8,891 bases of DNA from an uncultured Bryobacteraceae bacterium. GTDB taxonomy: Bacteria; Acidobacteriota; Terriglobia; Bryobacterales; Bryobacteraceae. A program made the translations under genes and the position numbers. Below, piece by piece: positions 1 through 6,425 of this stretch. The DNA lies in NCBI GenBank assembly GCA_937921835.1, contig CAKZVG010000158.1, forward strand, positions 1-8,891, in the 5' to 3' direction. Under the pieces are notes generated by a model. It did not search any database, was not told the DNA's origin, and was given only the letters and a program-made list of their open reading frames with translations. Numbering within the stretch: the stretch's first letter is position 1; every line of letters begins with the position of its first letter.

Positions 1-1
1 G

Positions 2-1114
2 TCCTATGCCGCGCGCACCTTCGGCGTGCACTCGGCCATGCCGCTGCGCGCGGCGGCCAGGCTCTGTCCGCAGGCGGTGTTCGTCGAAGGCCATCCGCAC
101 CGCTATCGCGAGTACTCGCACAAGGTGTTCGCCGTGCTCAACCGCTTTTCGCCGCGGGTTGAGATGGCCTCGATCGACGAAGCGTATCTCGACCTGAGCG
201 GAACGGAACGGCTGCTCGGACCGCCGCTGGCGGCCGCGCACAAGCTGCACGAGACGGTGAAGCGCGAAACCGGGCTGAACTGCTCGATCGGCGTCGCCTC
301 CTCGCGGCTGGTAGCGAAGGTGGCCTCGGACCAGGCCAAGCCGAACGGCATTCTGTGGGTGCAGCCGGGGCTTGAGGCGCGGTTTCTGGCGCCGCTCGAG
401 GTGCGCAAGATCCCCGGCGTCGGCCAGGTGGCTGAGCGCAACCTGAAGGCGCTCGGAATCCACAAGGTGGGCGAGCTGGCGAAACTGGAAGAGGCGTTCC
501 TCGAGGAGCGCTTCGGCAAGTGGGGTCTCGCCCTGGCCGGCAAGGCGCGGGGGCGTGACGCCGGGGGATGGTTCGACGCCGAGGTGGGCGGGCACGAGGA
601 GCCCAAGTCGGTCAGCCACGAGCACACCTTCGGCGAGGATACGGCCGATCCGGATACGCTGGAGGCGATGCTGGCCAGGCTGTCGGAGATGGTCTGCCGC
701 CGCCTGCGCGAGCACGCTCTTTTCGCCCGCACGATTCAGATCAAGCTGCGCTATTCGGACTTTTCGACCTTCACCCGCGCCCACACCCTGCGTCATGCCA
801 CGCAGATCGATACCGAAGTGCTCGAACAGGCGCGGCTGCTGTTCCGCCGCAACTGGACCGGACGGGCGGTGCGGCTGATCGGCGTGCACGCCGGGCAACT
901 GGAGAACTCGGAAGGGCAGTTGGATTTGCTCGGGGGTGAGAAAGCCGAGCGTTGGAAGCGGGCGCTGTCGGCCGCCGACCGCATGCGCGACAAGTTCGGC
1001 GAAGCGAGCGTTTCGCTGGCCGGCGGCCTCAAGGGCAAGTTCCGCGAACGCGTGCACGAGAACCCGGCCGGCCTGCCGGGAAAAGGACCGGCGCAAACGA
1101 AGAGGGGGCCCTGA
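2..1114 (+). CDS. dinB: DNA polymerase IV (Y-family, DinB), 5' end outside window
   Basis: Error-prone translesion polymerase that copies past damaged bases. The frame is open from base 2 and its start codon lies left of the window; roughly the first 40 residues are missing, including the usual first metal-binding Asp and steric-gate region. Visible from the first codon: a DinB-type SYAARTFGVHSAM segment (residues 1-13 of the visible part), the catalytic SIDEAYLD motif with Asp59-Glu60 (bases 176-181), an SIGVASSRLVAKVASD palm segment with the following KPNG, a helix-hairpin-helix with KIPGVGQV near residue 137, and a little-finger domain. A clamp-binding-like QLDLL pentapeptide sits at residues 306-310 (bases 917-931). 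It is not at the extreme C-terminus as in E. coli DinB: about 60 residues follow, charged and ending in a Lys/Pro-rich tail. The 370 visible codons plus the missing part give about 410 residues, longer than E. coli DinB (about 350). The stop codon lies in the loop of a hairpin. Confidence 0.95.
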   Translation, partial: SYAARTFGVHSAMPLRAAARLCPQAVFVEGHPHRYREYSHKVFAVLNRFSPRVEMASIDEAYLDLSGTERLLGPPLAAAHKLHETVKRETGLNCSIGVASSRLVAKVASDQAKPNGILWVQPGLEARFLAPLEVRKIPGVGQVAERNLKALGIHKVGELAKLEEAFLEERFGKWGLALAGKARGRDAGGWFDAEVGGHEEPKSVSHEHTFGEDTADPDTLEAMLARLSEMVCRRLREHALFARTIQIKLRYSDFSTFTRAHTLRHATQIDTEVLEQARLLFRRNWTGRAVRLIGVHAGQLENSEGQLDLLGGEKAERWKRALSAADRMRDKFGEASVSLAGGLKGKFRERVHENPAGLPGKGPAQTKRGP

Positions 1115-1125
1115 AAGGCCCCCTC
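1102..1125. terminator. GC-rich hairpin at dinB stop, possibly bidirectional terminator
   Basis: A perfect 9-bp stem (GAGGGGGCC at 1102-1110 and GGCCCCCTC at 1117-1125) closes a 6-base loop, CTGAAA. The dinB TGA (1112-1114) falls in the loop, so the stem includes the last dinB codons. On the plus strand no T-run follows. On the minus strand the stem is followed by TTCGTTTG, a weak T-rich stretch. Because dinB and accD converge here, the hairpin could stop transcription from either side. The role is inferred; the stem is seen directly. Confidence 0.6.
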
Positions 1126-1130
1126 GCCGC

Positions 1131-1146
1131 GTCAATCGGAATTGAC
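1131..1146. repeat. Short inverted repeat in dinB-accD convergent gap
   Basis: GTCAAT (1131-1136) and ATTGAC (1141-1146) are exact reverse complements around a CGGA loop. It lies just beyond the larger hairpin, in the 98-bp gap between the converging dinB and accD stops. It could be an auxiliary part of the transcription end of accD, but a 6-bp dyad of this kind can also arise by chance. Nothing else convincing is visible in the rest of the gap (1147-1212). Confidence 0.3.
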
Positions 1147-1212
1147 CCTGGATTTAGTACTTGCTGGTCCCCTTCACATCGGGGTAGAACCACTATACCA
1201 CGGGCCGCCGCC

Positions 1213-2058
1213 TCAAGGCGCCATGAAGGCCAGCGCCTTCACCAGGTAGTCTTTCATCTCGTGCCGCTGGACCACCGCGTCCAGGAAGCCGTGCTGGAGC
1301 AGGAACTCGCTGCGCTGGAAGGTATCGGGCAGTTTCTGCCGGATGGTCTGCTCGATGACGCGCCGGCCGGCGAAGCCGATCAGGGCGCCCGGCTCGGCGA
1401 TGTTGAGGTCCCCGAGCATCGCGAAGCTGGCGGTGACGCCGCCGGTGGTGGGATCGGTGAGGATGCTGATGAAGGGCACGCGCGCCTGGTCCAGGCGCAT
1501 CAGCGCGGCGGAGATCTTGGCCATCTGCATGAGGCTGACGGCGCCCTCCTGCATGCGCGCGCCGCCCGAGGCGGAGACGATCAGCAGCGGGGCGCGCTGG
1601 GCTTGGGAGCGCTCGATCGCGGCGGTGATCTTCTCCCCCATCACGGCGCCCATGCTGCCGCCCTGGAAGCGGAAGTCGAGCGCGCAGATGTGTACCCGCC
1701 GCCCGCCCAGCGAGCCGGCCGTGGAGAGCAGCGCGTCGTACTGTCCGGTGGACTTCTGCGTCGCCGCGATGCGCTCCTTGTAAGGCCGTGAGTCGACGAA
1801 TTCCAGCGGATCGGTGGTGACGAGCTGCCGGTCGAACTCCTCCCACTCGCCGTCGTAGAGCAGCCGGAGCCGGGCGGCCGGATCGATCTTGAAGTGGTGG
1901 CCGCACTTCGGGCACACCTGCGAGTTCTCCTCGAGCGCCTTGCGCCAAATGATCTGGCTACAGCCGTCACACTTCAGCCACAAGCCTTCGGTCCGCACGT
2001 GCTTCTCGCCGTGCTCGGGCTTTTCGACGTTCGGTTTCTTCCGTGTGAACCAGCTCAT
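1213..2058 (-). CDS. accD: Acetyl-CoA carboxylase carboxyltransferase subunit beta
   Basis: Beta subunit of the carboxyltransferase half of acetyl-CoA carboxylase. With AccA it moves the carboxyl group from biotin to acetyl-CoA to make malonyl-CoA, the committed step of fatty-acid synthesis in the cytoplasm. The 281-residue product is close to the usual family length. It has the N-terminal four-cysteine zinc ribbon (Cys30, Cys33, Cys49, Cys52), then the crotonase-fold core: GGSMG at 133-137, SGGARMQE at 164-171, LMQMAKISAAL near 177-187, LTDPTTGGVTASFAMLGD at 200-217, and IGFAGRRVIEQTIRQKLP at 227-244. I chose the ATG at 2058 because the protein then opens MSWFTRKK, as AccD proteins do. A GTG at 2094 would add 12 residues with no family resemblance. 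No clear Shine-Dalgarno precedes the ATG. It lies 37 bp after rlmH on the same strand, probably in one transcript, and converges on dinB. No folC follows it here. Confidence 0.96.
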   Translation of the reverse strand: MSWFTRKKPNVEKPEHGEKHVRTEGLWLKCDGCSQIIWRKALEENSQVCPKCGHHFKIDPAARLRLLYDGEWEEFDRQLVTTDPLEFVDSRPYKERIAATQKSTGQYDALLSTAGSLGGRRVHICALDFRFQGGSMGAVMGEKITAAIERSQAQRAPLLIVSASGGARMQEGAVSLMQMAKISAALMRLDQARVPFISILTDPTTGGVTASFAMLGDLNIAEPGALIGFAGRRVIEQTIRQKLPDTFQRSEFLLQHGFLDAVVQRHEMKDYLVKALAFMAP

Positions 2059-2095
2059 AGGCGCATGTCGGGGTTGCGAATCCGAAACAACCACG

Positions 2096-2515
2096 TTAGC
2101 GCGGGTAAGGATGGCCCCGCAAGGTGGTGAAAGCGCGGTAGAGCTGCTCGGCGAGCACCACCCGCGCCAGCTCGTGAGGGAGTGTCATGGGGGAAAGGGA
2201 AAGTAGCAGATCCGCGCGGGACTTCCAAGGCTCCGGCAGGCCGTCGGCGCCGCCCAGGACGAACGCCAGGTCGCGGCCTTCCAGCATGCAGCGGCCGACC
2301 AGCGCGCTGAAACCGGCCGAGTCCAACGCTTTGCCGGAGGGATCGAGCAGAGCCTTGACGGCGGCGGGATGGCGGGACTCCAGGTCGAATCGCCCGGGCG
2401 CGATCTCCCGCATCTCGCAGCGCACGAAACGCCGCGAGCGCTCCAGGTAATCCGCTGCCATGGCGTTGGCGTTGCGGTCGCGAGGCTTGCCGATAAAATA
2501 AATGAAAACCCGCAC
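2096..2515 (-). CDS. rlmH: 23S rRNA (pseudouridine1915-N3)-methyltransferase RlmH
   Basis: SPOUT-class methyltransferase that uses S-adenosylmethionine to methylate the pseudouridine at 1915 in helix 69 of 23S rRNA, on the assembled ribosome. The 139-residue product is a little shorter than E. coli RlmH (155). Family marks: the VLGGADGL cofactor loop at 86-93, [13 protein letters not shown] at 106-118, LAEQLYRA at 121-128, and the C-terminal HPYPR at 135-139. E. coli ends HPYHRE, so the usual His next to the final Arg is replaced by Pro; this region contributes to the active site. The start is GTG at 2515, preceded by GGAGG (2520-2524). A nearer ATG at 2517-2519 is out of frame. The gene sits between ferredoxin (46 bp upstream) and accD (37 bp downstream), probably cotranscribed. 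Confidence 0.94.
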   Translation of the reverse strand: MRVFIYFIGKPRDRNANAMAADYLERSRRFVRCEMREIAPGRFDLESRHPAAVKALLDPSGKALDSAGFSALVGRCMLEGRDLAFVLGGADGLPEPWKSRADLLLSLSPMTLPHELARVVLAEQLYRAFTTLRGHPYPR

Positions 2516-2519
2516 CCAT

Positions 2520-2524
2520 CCTCC
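2520..2524 (-). promoter_or_regulatory. Shine-Dalgarno GGAGG for rlmH
   Basis: GGAGG on the minus strand ends 4 bases before the GTG at 2515. It supports GTG as the rlmH start. For the out-of-frame ATG at 2519 the spacing would be zero, which is not workable. Confidence 0.6.
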
Positions 2525-2561
2525 ATTCTAGGGGAGGGCGCGGGTTCCGGACGGACGGCCG

Positions 2562-2813
2562 TTAGTTGAAGAACGCCGCGTTCTTGCCCGCCCACTCCGC
2601 CTTGTCGGCCGGGAGGTCGTCCAGTGCGTAAATTGCGCTGGTCGGGCAAACCGGAACGCAAGCGCCGCAATCGATGCACTCATCCGGGTTGATGGCCAGG
2701 GCCGGGATCTCCTCGAAACCGGCTTCGTCCTTCTTCGGGTGGATGCAATCTACCGGGCAGGACTCAATACACAGTTCATCTTTCGTGCAAGCATCGGTAA
2801 TAACGTAAGCCAT
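2562..2813 (-). CDS. Bacterial dicluster ferredoxin (FdxA-like)
   Basis: Small cytoplasmic electron carrier of 83 residues with two iron-sulfur clusters. Eight cysteines are present: Cys9, Cys15, Cys19 and Cys23 in the first half, then Cys46, Cys49, Cys52 and Cys56 (CIDCGACVPVC). The pattern C-x5-C-x3-CPVDC, then CxxCxxCxxxCP, resembles the 7Fe ([3Fe-4S] plus [4Fe-4S]) FdxA family, where the first gap is normally C-x7-C. Cys19, 46, 49 and 52 would hold the [4Fe-4S] cluster, with Cys9, 15 and 56 for the other. Whether that second site holds three or four irons cannot be settled by reading. The start MAYVITDAC at 2813 matches the family. The frame stays open upstream to a GTG at 3029, but that stretch has no ferredoxin character. 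No strong Shine-Dalgarno is visible. rlmH and accD follow on the same strand; no partner enzyme is adjacent. Confidence 0.93.
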   Translation of the reverse strand: MAYVITDACTKDELCIESCPVDCIHPKKDEAGFEEIPALAINPDECIDCGACVPVCPTSAIYALDDLPADKAEWAGKNAAFFN

Positions 2814-2954
2814 AGCATACTGATTGGTGCAATTCGGGGGCCATGAGATGGAGCGCCAAAACCCGCGCCAATCCGGCCTCGGACCGGAGAGCCTGGCATC
2901 CCGCTGCGCGATATCCCCCAATTCCGCTGCGCCCGGGACTGCTGAATCGCGCAC

Positions 2955-3089
2955 CGCTCGGCCGGCCGCCGTGCCCGCCCCAACGCCGGTGAGCCAGCCG
3001 TCCTCAAGGGTCACCACCCGCCGCGGCACGAAATTCTTCCAGGGCCGTGCGGGTAGACCTTCTCGACGTTGCGCGGCGAGATCCTCCCC
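2955..3089 (-). pseudogene. Possible decayed 5' end of a MacB-type ABC transporter ATPase
   Basis: The 285 bp between the receptor stop and the ferredoxin contain no intact gene. Just after the receptor stop, the minus strand has a Shine-Dalgarno-like GGGGAGG (3083-3089), then AGG-ATC where a start codon would be expected. From 3070 it encodes NVEKVYPHGPGRI. One base missing at ATTTCGTG (ATTTTCGTG would restore frame) shifts the continuation into FVPRRVVTLEDGWLTGVGAG (from 3034), followed by TAAGRA. Read together this resembles the start of a MacB/LolD-type ABC ATPase: RNVEKVYP, FVLRRV-TL, then a region where GPSGAGKS (Walker A) should be but the Lys is lost. Similarity fades after about 2955. 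The reading frames are seen directly; the family assignment is from memory and could be chance. The rest of the gap (2814-2954) shows nothing I can name. Confidence 0.42.
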
Positions 3090-3098
3090 GGCCTCTGC

Positions 3099-5675
3099 TT
3101 ACAGCACCAGGCGCAGGCCCAACTGGAATACCCGCCCGTCGTTGAGCGTGTTGGTGATCCGTCCGAAGGAAGGCGAAGAAAGGTTGCGCTGCGCCTCGTC
3201 GAACTGCGCGTGGTTGGTCAGGTTGTAGGCCTCGCCGCGCAGGATGGCGCTCCATTCCCGGCGGCCTCCGAAGCGCCAGAGTTTGCTCACCGCCGCGTTC
3301 CAGTTGGCGATGCCGGACTTGCGGAAGGTGTTGCGGCCGAGCGAACCCGCCATCTGGCCGGGACGGATGAAATCGAAGCGGTCGCGGCGCAGGATCGACG
3401 GTGCGGTGTCCGGGTGCGAAATCGTCATTCCGAGAATCGATGGATCGAGGATGTTGGGGCGGTCGCTTGGTCCCCCGTCGACGTTGCCGAAGCCGGGCGA
3501 ATCCGAGCCGACAAACAACGTGAAGGGTGTGCCGGTCTTGAGCATGGTGGCGCCCGAGATCTGCCAGCCGTTGGCCGCCGCCGCCAGCCAATGCCCGGCC
3601 GGGGCCGGACCAGGAAGGTCGTAGGTGTAGGAGACCAGCAGGGCGTGCGTCGAATCGAAGATGCTCAACGATTTCTTGTCCTTTCTTGATTCGTATTGAT
3701 ACTGGCTGCGTCCCTTGGTGACATCCAGGTTCGCGGCCGTGAAGGAATACTCGGCGCCTTCGTCGATGGCCTTGCCGAAGGTGTAGCTCAGGCTCCAGCT
3801 CAGGCCGCGCCGCCAAGGCATCTGAAGGCCGATCTGCGCCGCGTCCAGGTAGCCGATGCCGGCGTTGACGATGTGCTTCACCTCGTAGTAGCGCGGATCG
3901 GCGCGCCGCTGATCGACCGTCGCCAGGGTCAAGGGCACTCCGGGGACGGGATCGGCCCGGTTCATGATATAGACATTGGGCGTCTTGAAGGTGCGGCTGC
4001 CGAGGTAACCGGCGCGCAACAGAGCCTCGCCCGGCAGGCGCCGCTCGATCGTCAGGTTGTACTGGTGAACGTAGGCCGCCACCAGATCCGGCGAGAGAAA
4101 CGTCGGGGCGGTCCGGCCGGATGTCTGCGAGACGTTGCGCAACGGATCGAGCAGATCCGGGTTCTGCACCTGGACATAGCGCACCAGTGGCAAATTGTTC
4201 CGCACCTGCTGATAGGTGACCGGTTGCAGCGGACTGAACGACACGCCGTAGGAGGATCGCACCACCCAGGCTCCGGGGCGGAAGGCCAGCGCGAAGCGCG
4301 GGCTGAAGTTATTGCAGTCGCAGCCGTAGGGCAGAACGTCGCGGCGGCGGATTTCCACCGGCGTGGTGTCGAGCGAATAGCGCAGGCCCCAGTAAATCTC
4401 CAGCTTCGCCGCCGCCTTCCAGCGGTCGGCGAAGAACGCGTTCGCCGACCAGTTCCGGTAGCCGCGCGACAGCTCGCCAAGCGTGATCTCGTAGGCCGAC
4501 GGCGTCCCCAGCAGGAAGTTCTGGATGGCAGTCCGCCCGAAGCTGTTCGTGAACTGGAAGAAGCCGCGGTGACTGGTGCCCTCGACGCCGTTCAACTGCA
4601 CCCGGGTCAGGTCGCCGCCGAAGGTCAGGGTGTGCTTTCCGCCGCCGAGCGGTCGCATGCCTTGCGCTCCCCAGCGGAACGAGTTCAGCGCGCGGTCGAT
4701 GGGGAACTGGCTGTCGGGCCCGAGCTCCTCGATTTGGAAGCCGATGCGCACGCGCGGGCCGACCGCGTTGGGTTCCGGCCTCAGCAACGACCGCACCCGG
4801 TTGAAGGAAAACCCCGCCAGCCATTCGCCCCCGCCATCCCAGAGGTGGCGCCAGCTCGCGCGCGAACGGTGGGAGTGAATCTCGGTGTCGGGATTCTGCC
4901 CGGCGACGAGCTGGAAGGCCCGGATCCGCTGGCGCGTGAGCGCGTGCGAGAGGACCAGTTTATCGCCCGGGGTGAACTCGCGCTCCAGGCGCAGCGTGCC
5001 GTCGGTGTCGTCGATGCGCTGCGGCGAATTCGTGTTGAGCGCGCGCGGGTCGAAGTCGGGCCGGTTCGGCAGGCTCGCCGGGTAGGCTGCCAGAAAGCGC
5101 GCCACCACCGCGCGCAGGCGCGGCTCGGTTGCCAGCGGAACGCGCTCGCTGGCCAGCGGCACCAGCACGTTGCCGTTGACCATGCCGCGGATCTTGCGCT
5201 GCGCCGCCGTGGCGCTGAGCGACCAGGCGCGGAAAGCTCCTGTGACGCGCCCGCCATAGGCGTTGCGCCGCGAGGGCAACACGTCACCCACCTGAAAGAA
5301 CGCGCGCGCGTTGAACACGCTGTTCTGATGCCAGTGGTAGAGTTCGCCATGCCAGGCTTGCGGGCGCGCCGACGGCCGCACGACGGCCGGCTCGCCGGGA
5401 GGCCGGCCGTGCTCGCTCCCGTAGTAGGAAGACTCCACCGGCGCTTCAGAGACCAGGGTGAGGGTGCTGCCCAGCCGGATGCCCGCTTCCTTGATGGCGT
5501 TATTGTCGATCTGATAGACGGCGACGTTCTCGTTGCGCTGCGCCGCCGAATCGAGCCGGCTCCGCGGCGCGGGCCGCTGCCCGGAAGCCGCCGCCGGGGC
5601 GGAATTGGCGGCCGGGGCGGGACCCTGTGCGCCCGCCGCGAACGCCGCCAGAAAGAACAGTGCGAAACACCGCAT
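3099..5675 (-). CDS. TonB-dependent-receptor-like outer-membrane beta-barrel, acidobacterial type
   Basis: Predicted outer-membrane protein of 858 residues from the large acidobacterial family usually annotated as TonB-dependent receptor; its substrate is unknown. A short signal peptide (MRCFALFFLAAFAAGA, 1-16) leads into an Ala/Pro-rich linker (17-45). A plug-like stretch follows (about 46-150, with RNENVAVYQIDNNAIKEAG at 47-65 and GELYHWHQNSVFNARAFFQVG at 110-130). The remainder is alternating, aromatic-rich sequence typical of beta-strands, for example LPGEALLRAGYLGSRTF and SWSLSYTFGKAIDEGAEYS. Many relatives carry an N-terminal carboxypeptidase-regulatory-like domain and reach 1000-1200 residues; that domain is absent here. 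I see no TonB box. The last strand ends LGLRLVL, with Leu where these barrels usually end in Phe. Cys452-Asp-Cys454 lies in a predicted loop. The ATG at 5675 precedes the only sensible signal peptide; no Shine-Dalgarno is visible. A decayed ABC gene appears to follow it. Confidence 0.85.
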   Translation of the reverse strand: MRCFALFFLAAFAAGAQGPAPAANSAPAAASGQRPAPRSRLDSAAQRNENVAVYQIDNNAIKEAGIRLGSTLTLVSEAPVESSYYGSEHGRPPGEPAVVRPSARPQAWHGELYHWHQNSVFNARAFFQVGDVLPSRRNAYGGRVTGAFRAWSLSATAAQRKIRGMVNGNVLVPLASERVPLATEPRLRAVVARFLAAYPASLPNRPDFDPRALNTNSPQRIDDTDGTLRLEREFTPGDKLVLSHALTRQRIRAFQLVAGQNPDTEIHSHRSRASWRHLWDGGGEWLAGFSFNRVRSLLRPEPNAVGPRVRIGFQIEELGPDSQFPIDRALNSFRWGAQGMRPLGGGKHTLTFGGDLTRVQLNGVEGTSHRGFFQFTNSFGRTAIQNFLLGTPSAYEITLGELSRGYRNWSANAFFADRWKAAAKLEIYWGLRYSLDTTPVEIRRRDVLPYGCDCNNFSPRFALAFRPGAWVVRSSYGVSFSPLQPVTYQQVRNNLPLVRYVQVQNPDLLDPLRNVSQTSGRTAPTFLSPDLVAAYVHQYNLTIERRLPGEALLRAGYLGSRTFKTPNVYIMNRADPVPGVPLTLATVDQRRADPRYYEVKHIVNAGIGYLDAAQIGLQMPWRRGLSWSLSYTFGKAIDEGAEYSFTAANLDVTKGRSQYQYESRKDKKSLSIFDSTHALLVSYTYDLPGPAPAGHWLAAAANGWQISGATMLKTGTPFTLFVGSDSPGFGNVDGGPSDRPNILDPSILGMTISHPDTAPSILRRDRFDFIRPGQMAGSLGRNTFRKSGIANWNAAVSKLWRFGGRREWSAILRGEAYNLTNHAQFDEAQRNLSSPSFGRITNTLNDGRVFQLGLRLVL

Positions 5676-5717
5676 TGCTACGAGTGTAGCGCGGCGGCCG
5701 CGTCATAATAGGCGGTG
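5676..5717. promoter_or_regulatory. Compact divergent promoter region with dyad
   Basis: Only 42 bp separate the receptor start (minus) and the next gene (plus). One AT-rich patch can serve both strands: CATAAT (5704-5709) on the plus strand and TATTAT (5705-5710) on the minus strand look like -10 boxes. The plus-strand box is 8 bases before the ATG at 5718, which would give a nearly leaderless mRNA. GCTAC-GAGT-GTAGC (5677-5690) is a perfect 5-bp dyad beside the receptor start and could be an operator. No convincing -35 box is seen on either strand. The function is inferred from position. Confidence 0.35.
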
Positions 5718-6412
5718 ATGGATATTGCCTATTCGCCATCCCCCCAGGACGTGGAGCGCTACCGGAGCCTGCGCGCCTTGTGCAAAGCTCTCAACAGCAG
5801 GATGTTGAAGATTGTTCCAAGGCATGCGATGCTCGAAACCGCAGAAGCCATCGGCATCCAGCGCGACGGTGTCCTGATCTTTGAGACCCAGGATGTAACC
5901 AGCGTGCACATGGACTCCTGCCTATATGATTGGTGCGAGGACGGCGAGAACCTCGTCCAGCGGTATGCCCGCCAGCACCCCGCCGAGCCCTGCACGGATG
6001 AGAGCCTGCTGTTGGATGCCTGCCTGCGGGCGAAATTCGCCGTGCTGGTGGTTCAGTCGGTGGCGCCGGGAGCGGGCGTTTCTTGCAGGGACATCCTGAA
6101 CGGTATGGACTTGTTCGTCATGGACATGGGACTCGGCGACACCGCCAGCCCCGGGGCCGCGTTCGCTACCCGGATCATCCCTCTCGGAGGGTACTGGATG
6201 ACGGGCGGCGCCGGACTTCCCACCCCGATCTGGATACCGTTCTGGACGAGTTGGACCGGTTGAGAAAGAGCGGTAACAAGGCGTTCGATGGCCCCGGCGG
6301 AATGGCGCGGATGATCGTGCGCGCCTGCCTGGCCGCCGGCGCCGCGAAGTTCATCCGTTATCAAGACGCTACGCCGCCTCCGGGGAAGACGAAGAAGCAG
6401 CGCCGGCGCTGA
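5718..6412 (+). pseudogene. Unrecognised conserved-looking protein gene, frameshifted near 3' end
   Basis: I cannot assign a function. The frame opens at ATG 5718 (GTG at 5715 directly before it) and runs to a TGA at 6261-6263. The last residues before that stop (IWIPFWTSWTG) are out of character. The continuation lies in another frame to 6412: DLDTVLDELDRLRKSGNKAF, then an FDGPGGMARMIVRACLAAGAAKFI segment and a basic PPPGKTKKQRRR tail. Adding one C to the CCCC at 6223-6226 joins the two as GLPTP-DLDTVLDELDRL, giving about 231 residues. Features: a helical start (ERYRSLRALCKALNSRML), GVLIFETQDVTSVHMD, LYDWCEDGENLVQRYARQHP, a Thr-Asp-Glu-Ser-rich middle, and GAGVSCRDILNGMDLFVMDMGLG. No signal peptide or membrane segment is seen; it is probably cytoplasmic. 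It may be a genuine pseudogene, a sequencing error in a homopolymer, or, less likely, programmed frameshifting. It converges on the next gene with a 13-bp gap. Confidence 0.72.
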
Positions 6413-6425
6413 TGCGCGGTGCTCG

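Noticed and set aside
1155..1193. Minus-strand run WFYPDVKGTSKY followed by a stop, which looks like a protein C-terminus.
   Set aside because: It is only 12 codons, preceded by an in-frame TAG with no start codon. I cannot tie it to a family, so it is too short to call a gene or remnant.
952..1791. A 279-codon plus-strand frame running through dinB's end and accD.
   Set aside because: It is a shadow of the very well conserved accD and crosses a likely terminator.
2538..2561. Short GGAC/GGAC tandem and GC dyad between ferredoxin and rlmH.
   Set aside because: It is too short and imperfect to be a convincing terminator or repeat; the 46-bp gap fits simple cotranscription.
2814..3029. In-frame N-terminal extension of the ferredoxin to a GTG at 3029.
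   Set aside because: The family start MAYVITDAC is at 2813, and the extension shows no ferredoxin character. It is better explained as gap sequence with a possible ABC remnant.
3696..5708. A 670-codon open frame on the plus strand, antisense to the receptor.
   Set aside because: It mirrors GC-rich codon use of the receptor gene. Its translation is Arg/Ala/Gly-rich without domain character, while the minus strand reads as a clear beta-barrel.
6399..6410. Perfect 12-base palindrome AGCGCCGGCGCT at the end of the frameshifted gene.
   Set aside because: It has no loop and no T-run, and a GC palindrome of this size is common in such GC-rich sequence. I do not call it a terminator.
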